DNA of 44,909 nucleotides from a virus, in IMG/VR virus record IMGVR_UViG_3300042892_003883, positions 1 through 44,909 of that record; one strand, written 5' to 3'. The notes under the pieces are model-generated. The model worked only from the letters and a program-made list of their open reading frames with translations, searched no databases and was not told the origin of the DNA. Made by a program: the position numbers and the translations under genes. This document shows positions 30,680 to 39,900 of this stretch, piece after piece (position 1 is the stretch's first letter; every line of letters starts with the position of its first letter).

Positions 30680-32833
30680 TTAAAAGTCCATTGATAATTC
30701 CAACATTATTGTATTTCCAGCTAATAAAGCCACTGGGGTGCTAAGTTTACCAATACAAACAAGATTCTTTGCTGAGTCATAAATAGCTACTTCACTAACC
30801 TTGATATTTGGTGGGTTAGTTGATGATACTTGACTTCTAGTTGGGTTTGTCGTTGCATTAAACTCACTTGATGCTACATTAACATCAAACATTGTTTTAT
30901 AAATTGTTGCACCAATAAATGTTGTTAAATTTCCGTAGAAAAATCTTTCATCACCAAATTGTAAATTTGATGCTTGATTATTTGGGGCCATATTAAGTTT
31001 TTCAATAATACTGAATGTTGTTGCACTAGAGTCATTAATAGAGTTAACTAAGAAGCCAGTAGTTGTTGCTGCTGGATTTTCTAATAGTGTTGGATTAATT
31101 GTTTCACCAGAAACACCTGTAATAGCTGTTGATGTAAAATCAATTACTTTCCAAGCACCTGGGTCTGGTCTTGTGCTTGGTGACTGAACTATTTGATAAA
31201 CTAATTTAAACGTATCAGCATAGAAACCAAGACCATCATAACTACCAGATTCAATTTTACGCATGTATGGTAACGCATCTAACTCTCCTATTCTAAATGT
31301 AACATCTTTTTTAGATGCTGAATTATTAGTTAGCTTAATATAATTTTGAGCGTGAAGACTAGTTGTTAATCCACTAACATAATTATTCTCAAGAATATAT
31401 GTCATATAAATTGTATCATTTATATTTAAAAGACCAGTAGATGTTCCACCACTTGGTGCTTGAACGACAGCTGATAATACTGGGAGTGTCCAGTTTCTAT
31501 TTGATTTGTAAGAGATAGCTGCAACAATTTCATCATCATGAATAACAATTGTTTTTAATTGTGGGTAAACTCTACCAACAACTAATGGCATTGTATCACC
31601 ACTAGATAAAAGTGTCATGTCTTCAATTAAATCAATATATTCAATATCACTAGTGCCAACTAATTTTGTATCACCAGAAGATATGAATCTCATGCCTTGT
31701 GTTGTTCCACTACCAGTGTTAAATCCTCTTCTATGATACATTAAATCTGGTAAATAAATTTGAACCATCTTTGAATTTGTCGTATCAATATATAAGAACT
31801 CACCATAAAGGTTAGATATCGTATTGTTTGTATAATGAAGAATGCTAATCGATTTAGTTACATCATCTGGATAACTAAATCCAGGACCGTTACAGTTAAA
31901 ATTAAGCGTATCCGCAGTTGAAGAACAAAGATATTCTAAGTAAGGATTCTTATCACCTAAATAAGGGTATGAACCAAATTTAGTATAGTCTTCATAAACA
32001 GGCGTAGGTGTTGTAAGGCCAGTTATACCAGCAATATTTTCACACCATACATTATTCATATTCCAAACTGGAACGTCATGACATGTCACGTTATTTGATG
32101 CATTAAATGAAAGTGTTCCAGAATCCCAATAAGATGTAGTATTACCAGTCGCTATTGTTTCATAAACTTCACCACCTCTATAAATAATAACAGTTGAATT
32201 AGTTGATGATGCTGAATAATTTGGAAGCGTTCTATCAACTGTAACAGTATTACCTGTCATTGATTGAATCTTGAACCATAAGCTTGGAATCGGTGTTGCG
32301 TTTTCAGTACTACTTAAGTTACCAACTGTGTCATTTGTTAATTTAACAAGCATGATATCACCAACTGTAACCGCTGATGTGGTAGCAAGTGTTAAATTGC
32401 TAGTACTAGCAAAACTATTTGTTGCTATTAATTCTACATATGGTGTGTATGTGTTAGCTGTAAGTGTCGTATAAACACTGCCAGATGTACTAAAAAACCC
32501 TCTTTCAAGAGCTTCATTATTAACAACAGCTTTAATTACACTAATATTTGCTTGTGTTAATGGTTGAAATGGGTTACCAGCAGCACCAGCTGTGATGTAA
32601 GATTTTAAATTTGGTTGTCTATCAAATGGTCGCATAATCTTACTCGTTGCCGATAAAGTTATGTCATTTGGACCATGAAAAGCATCAACAATAGCTTCTC
32701 TACCGTAATTTATTTCGGAATCACCAATCGCCCAAAAAGAGAAATTAAGTTGTCCTTGGGCTAATTGTTCCCTACCTTTTTCTGTTAGTTTTATGCTAAC
32801 AAATGGGCTCGTGCTATTAATTATGTAACTCAT
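30680..32833 (-). CDS. Large tail structural protein, paralogue of the adjacent gene
   Basis: A 717-residue Ser/Thr/Asn/Tyr-rich protein without signal or membrane segments. It shares its first about 100 and last about 60 residues in pattern with the 404-residue gene downstream; about 300 residues are inserted between. The N-terminal motif FWAIGDSEINYGREAIVDA is one I remember from structural genes of large uncultivated Bacteroidota phages. Two exact class B boxes precede it, the nearer only 4 nt from the ATG. Confidence 0.78.
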   Translation of the reverse strand: MSYIINSTSPFVSIKLTEKGREQLAQGQLNFSFWAIGDSEINYGREAIVDAFHGPNDITLSATSKIMRPFDRQPNLKSYITAGAAGNPFQPLTQANISVIKAVVNNEALERGFFSTSGSVYTTLTANTYTPYVELIATNSFASTSNLTLATTSAVTVGDIMLVKLTNDTVGNLSSTENATPIPSLWFKIQSMTGNTVTVDRTLPNYSASSTNSTVIIYRGGEVYETIATGNTTSYWDSGTLSFNASNNVTCHDVPVWNMNNVWCENIAGITGLTTPTPVYEDYTKFGSYPYLGDKNPYLEYLCSSTADTLNFNCNGPGFSYPDDVTKSISILHYTNNTISNLYGEFLYIDTTNSKMVQIYLPDLMYHRRGFNTGSGTTQGMRFISSGDTKLVGTSDIEYIDLIEDMTLLSSGDTMPLVVGRVYPQLKTIVIHDDEIVAAISYKSNRNWTLPVLSAVVQAPSGGTSTGLLNINDTIYMTYILENNYVSGLTTSLHAQNYIKLTNNSASKKDVTFRIGELDALPYMRKIESGSYDGLGFYADTFKLVYQIVQSPSTRPDPGAWKVIDFTSTAITGVSGETINPTLLENPAATTTGFLVNSINDSSATTFSIIEKLNMAPNNQASNLQFGDERFFYGNLTTFIGATIYKTMFDVNVASSEFNATTNPTRSQVSSTNPPNIKVSEVAIYDSAKNLVCIGKLSTPVALLAGNTIMLELSMDF

Positions 32834-32837
32834 ATTT

Positions 32838-32847
32838 TATAAATATC
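32838..32847 (-). promoter_or_regulatory. Class B promoter box (proximal)
   Basis: Exact sense-strand GATATTTATA, 4 nt before the ATG at 32833. Confidence 0.65.
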
Positions 32848-32866
32848 TTTGTTTTCTTATTTTAGT

Positions 32867-32876
32867 TATAAATATC
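32867..32876 (-). promoter_or_regulatory. Class B promoter box (distal)
   Basis: Second exact GATATTTATA, 29 bp upstream of the proximal copy, in the same 58-nt gap; tandem promoters or duplication. Confidence 0.6.
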
Positions 32877-32891
32877 CAATAGTAAATAATA

Positions 32892-34316
32892 TTAATATGA
32901 ATTAATAGAATTAGTTTGAATTGTTAATGGTATTATTTCGCTATATGCAATAGTTGTTACTATATCCCCACATAATGTAATATAATTCTTTTCATTTTTT
33001 ACTCTATAGTATAATATTGTACCAACAGTACCACTAGCAGTAAAGGTATCACTATACAAGGTTCTACCTATACTATATGAGGTGTATCCACTACTATATA
33101 GGGTAGTGAAAGAAGTACCTGTACTCACTTCTAGACTAAAAAAGCCATTATTTAGCTGTGGACCTGTCAATATACTCCAAGTTACTGATGGTACATTAGT
33201 GTTTAACCCGTTTACTACGTTAGTAGTGGGGAAATATACTATAGTAATCATATCATCAAGTACTATATTACCCTCTAGTATGATTCTTTTAGGATTAGAT
33301 ATTGATTGGTAGTAGTCAATTCCACTTGCAAGTGTGGCTCCGTTAAGCATTACTATTATTGCACCACCACTTGCTGGTGTAACTGTAGTAAAAATTTCAT
33401 ATTTTCCAGTTGTTGTGTCATAATATGGGTTGTTTGAACCTTGATTATTACTAATTCCGCTTACAACTGGTGCGTTTACGTTAATATTATCACCAACTAT
33501 GTTGTTTCCACCTAGTGTTGTGAAGATAATTGTTACAATATCACCATAAACCATACTACCATTCATGGTTATTACACCACCACTTAGTGTATAATCATAA
33601 TTTTTAGCTAATACAAGACCATTTAATGTAACAATTATATCACCAGCAGCAGAATTACTTACGGTAATGTTAGTTTGACCATCAATTGGTAGAACTACTT
33701 GCTGTACAAGTTGATTTGCAGCTACTGTATTACTAGCATTAACCATTAATCTAGGTATTTCAGCCTGTTTTAGTGCTATAAAGTAATAATCTAGTGTACT
33801 ATCGTATAATCCGAACTCACTACCACTACTAAAAGTTAGTGTATCTATGGTTTTACCTAATTTTTCCCCAAAAAACGTACATACAGGGTACATATAGTAA
33901 CCTTTAACTAAATAATCACCATCTAATGATATACCACTAATAGGTATATACTGTGTTGTTGCACTAGTTGCACTTATTGCAGAGTATTCTATAATACCAG
34001 ATTTATATACAGGTGGTGTTATAAATGACTGTGTTTGTGTTGCATATTTATATATTTCATACTTAAATGTAGCACTATTAGCTGTAAATGACTCAGTATT
34101 CGCTGTAAATTGGAATGTAAGAGGTATTATTGTTGCTGTACTGATAACATAAGATGTTCCAGTAGTACCCGTACAATCGATTTTAGAGGCCCCAGAGAGA
34201 TTAAATAATGGTGATTCGAATACACACATATCAGAGCTCATATTAACGTTTAATATGTCTTTGTTTCGTACTGCACCGTTTTCGTTTTGAATGTATATAA
34301 TCTCTTGAAATCTCAT
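32892..34316 (-). CDS. Tail/baseplate structural protein with tandem beta repeats
   Basis: A 474-residue Ser/Thr/Ile-rich protein. Two similar beta-rich repeats are seen: DIIVTLNGLVLAKNYDYTLS ... GDIVTIIFTT and AIIVMLNGATLASGIDYYQS ... DDMITIVYFPTT, a pattern ('V.LNG..L..g.DY.v') common in phage tail fibre or baseplate proteins. The N-terminus (MRFQEIIYIQNENGAVRNKD) is polar. The C-terminal part looks like a beta-sandwich. Stop at 32892 and the upstream gene's stop at 34316 overlap its start by 1 nt, so it is coupled to the 80-residue gene. Confidence 0.75.
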   Translation of the reverse strand: MRFQEIIYIQNENGAVRNKDILNVNMSSDMCVFESPLFNLSGASKIDCTGTTGTSYVISTATIIPLTFQFTANTESFTANSATFKYEIYKYATQTQSFITPPVYKSGIIEYSAISATSATTQYIPISGISLDGDYLVKGYYMYPVCTFFGEKLGKTIDTLTFSSGSEFGLYDSTLDYYFIALKQAEIPRLMVNASNTVAANQLVQQVVLPIDGQTNITVSNSAAGDIIVTLNGLVLAKNYDYTLSGGVITMNGSMVYGDIVTIIFTTLGGNNIVGDNINVNAPVVSGISNNQGSNNPYYDTTTGKYEIFTTVTPASGGAIIVMLNGATLASGIDYYQSISNPKRIILEGNIVLDDMITIVYFPTTNVVNGLNTNVPSVTWSILTGPQLNNGFFSLEVSTGTSFTTLYSSGYTSYSIGRTLYSDTFTASGTVGTILYYRVKNEKNYITLCGDIVTTIAYSEIIPLTIQTNSINSY

Positions 34317-34558
34317 TAGTAATCTATTTCTAGTGTAATCATTGTAATATTATTTGTATTTCTAAGTCCAAAATTAATTGGTTTTAGAAGTCCTTCTGTG
34401 TCTTCAATCTTACTGAAATTTTGTAAAAAGGCAACAAGACCATTCATATTGATATAATCTTCTTCTTGAACTTGCCCTGTAACACTAGTAATTAATTGAA
34501 CACTACCAATCGGTAAGTCAATTAATTCTCCTTCTATTTTCTTTATTAATTGTGGCAT
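34316..34558 (-). CDS. Small tail-module protein, unknown function
   Basis: An 80-residue protein (LIKKIEGELIDLPIGSVQLI; NMNGLVAFLQNFSKIEDTE). It lies between the fibre gene (gap 3 nt) and the 474-residue gene (overlap 1 nt), so it is probably a late tail-assembly or fibre-attachment protein. No family recognised. Confidence 0.65.
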   Translation of the reverse strand: MPQLIKKIEGELIDLPIGSVQLITSVTGQVQEEDYINMNGLVAFLQNFSKIEDTEGLLKPINFGLRNTNNITMITLEIDY

Positions 34559-34561
34559 ATA

Positions 34562-36559
34562 TTATGGTTTTCTAAATACACTTCTATTTGTTGTTCCGAT
34601 AGATGTTGTTATTGTTACGGCAGTCGTTGTATATAAACCACCATTAGCAAGTGTTGTATCAGCATCGGCAGCTGCATCGTCAATATAATCTCTTATTGTC
34701 ATTAATGCAAGTGTTTCAACATATGTTGTGTTAGATATTGTTCCTGTTATACCATCACCAAACACAATAGTACTATTACCATTAGCAGTGCTTCCACTAC
34801 CATGTACAAAACTAGTTTGTCCAGATGCGATTGAATTATAACCTCCAGCATGTGAATAATTACCAATAGACGTTGTTAAAAAACCTTCAGCGTGGCTCGT
34901 TTCACCACTTGCTGTTGTTAAATATCCTTCAGCGTGACTAATATTACCTATTGCAGTTGTTTCTTGACCTTCAGCGTGACTTACTATACCACTTGCTATA
35001 GTATTATGACCTTCAGCATGACTCGCATCACCACTGGCAGTACTTCCACTTCCACTAGCATTACTCGCACCACCACTAGCTATTGTACCAGCACCTTCAG
35101 CATGACTAAAAGTACCACTAGCTGTTGATAAATAACCTTCAGTGTGTGCAAAATTACCATTAGCAATTGTTAACCAACCTTCAGAATGGCTAGCTAAACC
35201 ACTTGCGGTTGTATTAGCACCTTCAGCATGACTTATGTTACCAGTTGCTCGTGTTTGTTGATTTTGTGCGTGACTATAATAACCAGTAGCTTGTGACTCA
35301 TAACCTTCAGCATGTGCTTCTGGTCCACTAGCTATTGTGTTAAAACCTTCAGTATGACTCGCAATACCATAGGCTGTTGTATATGAACCTTCAGCATGAC
35401 TATAATTACCACTAGCTGTCGTGTGTGTTCCTTCAGAGTGACTACCATCACCACTAGCTATTGTAATATCTCCTTCGGCATGACTTGTATTACCGCTAGC
35501 TAATGAACTAAAACCTTCAGCATGAGAATAATCAGAAAATGCTGTTGTTAGTCTACCTTCAGCATGACTTGCAACACCACTTGCTATCGTACTATTTCCT
35601 TCAGCATGACTAGCACCACCACTTGCTATTGTATTGACACCTTCAGCATGACTTGTATAACCACCAGCTACGCTGAAATAACCTTCAGCATGTGAATAAT
35701 CCCCACTTGCTGTTGTTTCTTCACCTTCGGCATGTGAATATGCACCGCTTGCTATTGTGAAATGATTTTCGGCATGGCTAGCAATACCAAGAGCCCTAGC
35801 TCCATGACCTTCAGCGTGTGTTTTGTTACCTAATATGATATCAGCAAAAGTACTATTCAAGTTGGTTACATCAGCTACGTAAGTACCGCTATTAATTGTT
35901 GTATTATTTAATAAAATCTCAGTTGATGTCGCTGAACTAAAAGTTACTGTATTGTATGTATATATGTAACCATCTAATATAACAGTAGAACCAGCAAATT
36001 CAGAGGTTACATCACCATATGTACCATCAAGTGAAATTAAACCACTGGTAATACCTGTGATTGTAAACCCTTTCCAACCAGCTCTACTACTTTCACCTTC
36101 ACTATGACTGTCACTACCAAAAGCTATTGTACTATTTCCTTCAGCATGACTATTATTACCACTTGCTGTTGTTAAATATCCTTCAGAATGACTATTACCA
36201 CCACTTGCTATTGTTTGATTACCTTCGGCATGACTATAATCACTAATTGCTGTTGTTAGCCAACCTTCAGCATGACTAACTTGGCCAAGTGCTTTTGTTT
36301 CATCACCTTCAGCAACTGAATAATCACCTGTTGCATCAAGACCACTATCATTATTAGCTTTTATTGATTGATAACCAGTGCTACCGCTAGTCCAATATTC
36401 GCTAGCAGTTCCACTGCCACCAAATAAAGCGACATATTCACTCATAGGTATCTTATAAGAGCTACCAGCTGAGTTTTGTGATGTATCGCTAGTTATCACT
36501 ATGTGTATTAGGTCTGTTAAGCTAGCACCAGATGCTTGTATTCTGTCGGTTAATTTCAT
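34562..36559 (-). CDS. Tail fibre with YadA-type head repeats
   Basis: A 665-residue fibre-like protein. The first 75 residues form an attachment domain (LTDLIHIVITSDTSQNSAG). From about residue 79 to 600 come about 30 tandem 14-residue repeats of the form SHAEG-x3-T-x-ASG-x2, as in the left-handed beta-roll of trimeric autotransporter adhesins such as YadA. A non-repeat insertion of about 85 residues (FTITGITSGLISLDGTYGDV...) interrupts after the sixth unit. The C-terminal 60 residues (ALMTIRDYIDDAAADADT ... GGLYTTT) resemble phage-fibre ends. It probably forms a trimeric receptor-binding or whisker fibre. A class B box lies 15 nt upstream. Confidence 0.9.
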   Translation of the reverse strand: MKLTDRIQASGASLTDLIHIVITSDTSQNSAGSSYKIPMSEYVALFGGSGTASEYWTSGSTGYQSIKANNDSGLDATGDYSVAEGDETKALGQVSHAEGWLTTAISDYSHAEGNQTIASGGNSHSEGYLTTASGNNSHAEGNSTIAFGSDSHSEGESSRAGWKGFTITGITSGLISLDGTYGDVTSEFAGSTVILDGYIYTYNTVTFSSATSTEILLNNTTINSGTYVADVTNLNSTFADIILGNKTHAEGHGARALGIASHAENHFTIASGAYSHAEGEETTASGDYSHAEGYFSVAGGYTSHAEGVNTIASGGASHAEGNSTIASGVASHAEGRLTTAFSDYSHAEGFSSLASGNTSHAEGDITIASGDGSHSEGTHTTASGNYSHAEGSYTTAYGIASHTEGFNTIASGPEAHAEGYESQATGYYSHAQNQQTRATGNISHAEGANTTASGLASHSEGWLTIANGNFAHTEGYLSTASGTFSHAEGAGTIASGGASNASGSGSTASGDASHAEGHNTIASGIVSHAEGQETTAIGNISHAEGYLTTASGETSHAEGFLTTSIGNYSHAGGYNSIASGQTSFVHGSGSTANGNSTIVFGDGITGTISNTTYVETLALMTIRDYIDDAAADADTTLANGGLYTTTAVTITTSIGTTNRSVFRKP
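34751..36325 (-). repeat. 42-bp degenerate tandem repeats (14-residue beta-roll units)
   Basis: About 31 units counted in the translation, six before and 25 after an insertion of about 250 bp. The SHAEG pentapeptide is the most conserved part. Units are diverged at the DNA level, so recombination may reshuffle them. Confidence 0.88.
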
Positions 36560-36574
36560 TTCTTTTTGTTTTTA

Positions 36575-36584
36575 TATAAATATC
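36575..36584 (-). promoter_or_regulatory. Class B promoter box of the fibre gene
   Basis: Exact sense-strand GATATTTATA, 15 nt before the fibre ATG, just downstream of the nucleotidyltransferase gene. Confidence 0.65.
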
Positions 36585-36586
36585 AG

Positions 36587-36907
36587 TTAAGGAATTAAAA
36601 TAACCCCTATTTTGTTATCAGTTGAAAAGACATTGGTTTTTAACCCAATACCTTCTAATATATATTTGTCAATACTTTTATCAATCGTTTCATAAATAAT
36701 TACATCGTAATCTGAGTATTCATCCCAATATCCATGTTTATAACTACCATGGACATAAACATCTAAATCCTTACCAACAAACTCTACTAAAAATAACTTA
36801 ATTTTTTTAAAGTCTTTTTGAACTTGGTCTGGTAAATCATTAAAGTTCTGTAGTATACCTCGTCTAATTCGTTCACGACCTTTATATGTCATTCTAGTTG
36901 GTTCCAT
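36587..36907 (-). CDS. Minimal nucleotidyltransferase (MNT-like, GSX10DXD)
   Basis: A 106-residue protein. Residues 47-70 carry the diagnostic DNA polymerase-beta-type motif: VYVHGSYKHG then EYSDYDVIIYE, giving Gly54-Ser55, ten residues, Asp66-x-Asp68. This GSX10DXD motif is that of the small MNT antitoxins of HEPN/MNT systems, which transfer AMP to a HEPN RNase toxin. A third catalytic Asp/Glu is not clear in the C-terminal 35 residues, so activity is uncertain. No HEPN gene (RxxxxH) was seen next to it. It sits between two tail genes: its ATG overlaps the upstream stop by 1 nt, so it is expressed late with them. Family call firm; role inferred. Confidence 0.82.
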   Translation of the reverse strand: MEPTRMTYKGRERIRRGILQNFNDLPDQVQKDFKKIKLFLVEFVGKDLDVYVHGSYKHGYWDEYSDYDVIIYETIDKSIDKYILEGIGLKTNVFSTDNKIGVILIP

Positions 36908-39900
36908 TATTCTATCACTACTCCATTTTCAACAACTACATCACAATCATATGAGTAATAACTTATTACTGGTTCACCATTCCAAAGACTAAAATCACCC
37001 TCATGATATGATAATCCAATAGAGGTACCAACGTCACTTACAGTGTTTATACTGAATGTATCAGTCGATGGTCTTATAATATAGAAACCATTACTACTAT
37101 TTGAACCAGAAACACTTCTCTCAACTAAAGAAATTTGTGCATGGTAATCAGTTAATCCGACAGCAGCAAAAGTATCATTTAAGAAATCAACAAAATTAGT
37201 GTATGTTAATCCAGTTATTCCACCACCAGTACAACCAGATGATATGGTATTAGTAGCTAACACAATATCAGTACTACCACTTGTAAATGTTGGTGAATAC
37301 GTAGCACCTGTTAAATATTCAATACCATTTACTATTAAATTAGCCATAGTAAATGTTACTGCTGTAAATTCAGTACCATCACAAAATAGATTGTTAATTA
37401 CATATTCTGGACTTTCTTGCATTGAATACCAACAAGCCGATAACGTTGGTGGAGGCATAATAAATTTAACTATCGATTGATTACATAAAGCATCTGTAAT
37501 AGTTACATAATAGTTACCAGAATTTAGAGTAGCTGTTTGACCAGTTGAACCATTACTCCATAAATAAGTTACTGGTTGTGTTGCACCAACTAACACTACA
37601 CTAGCTGTTGGGTAATTAACGTCAACACTAGCTTGAAGTGTATTTTCATTAATTGATGTGCCATTAGAATCACAAGCTTGTGCTGATGGTCCAGTTATGC
37701 TTACAGTACCTATAAATTCTGAACCAGAATTCATTTGTGCTATACAAAGACTATCACAATATGATGTTACTGGACTCTTAAGTCTTATATTATCACCACT
37801 AACGATTTGTATTGGTGTTGTTGTAACACTAACTGTTGTACATTGACCAGCCGTTCCATTTATTGGGCTAAGAATTGTTTGACCACTAAATGGATTGCCA
37901 CAGAATAATGATGAGTAAGCTTTATATTTGTATTTTTGTTGGTCAAATATTGTATTCGTGTAAACCTTTACACTACCCCAGATTGTTGTTGCTGGAATTA
38001 CTTGTTCAACAATGTCTACCCAATAGTTACCTACTAGATTAGCAAATTGTTCCATAGTAAGGTAATCAAACTTAGAACTTTCGTTACCACAATATAATCC
38101 ACTATTCATGTATCTATCATAAAGTGCTCTTAATGTTGGGTAACCAGAAATTGTTTGACGATTCTTAGCATCAATTAATTCTGATGTAAGAAAATATTCA
38201 AAATCTTCAATAGTTGTTGCAGCTGAAAGTGGTTGAGTCATCAATGATTGGAAATCAATCATATCGTCACCACAACAATTTGCATGGTTAAATAAACTAG
38301 TTGTACCAGTTGTAAGTCCATCCATGAAATCATAATAATACCCATCCATGAACGCAAAACATTCATCATCTTGGAAATTCTTACTACCACAATCTTCAAT
38401 ACATGGGAAACAAGTTGTAACACCTGTAAGTAAACAAGGATTATCACTAATATAACACCAAACATCAGTTTCAACGGCCTTAGCTAAATTAATATCTAAA
38501 TCAATTTCTTTTGTATTGATAACAAGCCTTTCATCATTAACATCATAATTTGTTTGACGAATGCTATTATTACCATTATTGTTTGATATGATAAATGGTC
38601 TATTAGTTAATGTTGTATTATTAATCCAAGATTTTCTATTATCACGAATTCGTTCTAATTCAAAACCTGGTGATTGTGATAAGAAAATATCATTTCTATC
38701 TACATTTGTACAAACTTTATCAAGTGATATTTCATCAATAAGAACACAGAAATCACCACATGAATGATTAATCTTAAGACTTATTTTTATTTTTTCATTT
38801 TTTATTAACTCAAGTATTGCTGTATCAGTTATACCTGTCGAAAAATGAACCCAATTAGATGCTAATGCTGTTGGTGGTAATGAAGAAATAAATATATCAC
38901 TCGCTCCACTTGTACCACTAAGTCCAGACTCATCGAATAAACCTTCAATAATATTATTCATAACGGCATCACAACTAGATGCGTTTGCTGTTGTTACACC
39001 ACTTAAATTAAGTGTTAAAGGAACACATTCGCCATTTGAATCCCCACAAACATAAAACCCACTATTCAAATTATTTTTTAAATAATCATATAAATTTCCA
39101 GCACCTATTGCTGGAAATAAAGGTATTGTTGCAACTGTTTGTAAATTAAAAGGTACTAATTGAGCTGTATCAGCTGATGTTATTACATCTAATGTTAAAG
39201 AAACATCAAATGTTTCAAACATTTCAAGTGGTGTTTTACAAAGACTGTTTATTAGTGTCTGAGGAGTATCAGCTGATACTGGTTCTACTTGTGAAGTTAA
39301 TGAATCAAGTGTTTCTCTACATTTTTTTTGCTCTTGCATTAAAATGTTAATTTCATTAGCTAAATCACTTTTAGTTGAAAATGGTGTATCACACTCAGTC
39401 ATATATACTGGTGTTTGTGTATTATTTAAAATATTGTTATTTATAATAACACTATTTTGGTCAAATAACGTTTGAACGTTTTTACAAGTAAATGAAGATT
39501 CATCACCATTTATAAATAAATTGTAATTATAATCACCAAGTAATTGATACCACGCATTTAAGCCATCTGGTTCAGATAAACAATAATTTTGACCAGCAAC
39601 AATAGCATCTTGTAAACCAAAACCAAAAGGTGCTGTTGTACTACCAAAAGCGGTCCTACCAAAAGATTTTGTTTTACCTGTATATGTAGTATACGTTGGT
39701 ACTAATGGAATATTTGCACAATATATGCTATATTGTGTATTTAAGTAATTTTGTTGTAATACCGCTAAACTATTAGCTATTTCTTCACATTTAGCTTGTT
39801 GTTCTCTAATCTGAATATCTAAATTAGATAGTTCGCCAATAAAATCATCTTTTATTGGCACCGCAACCATAGGTATTTGTATCCCCTTAAGAATGTTAGA

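Noticed and set aside
34934-35128. Thr/Ser-rich plus-strand frame
   Set aside because: It is the antisense shadow of the 14-residue fibre repeats.
34751-36325. CRISPR-like array
   Set aside because: Repeat units are coding, contiguous and degenerate, with no unique spacers of constant length.
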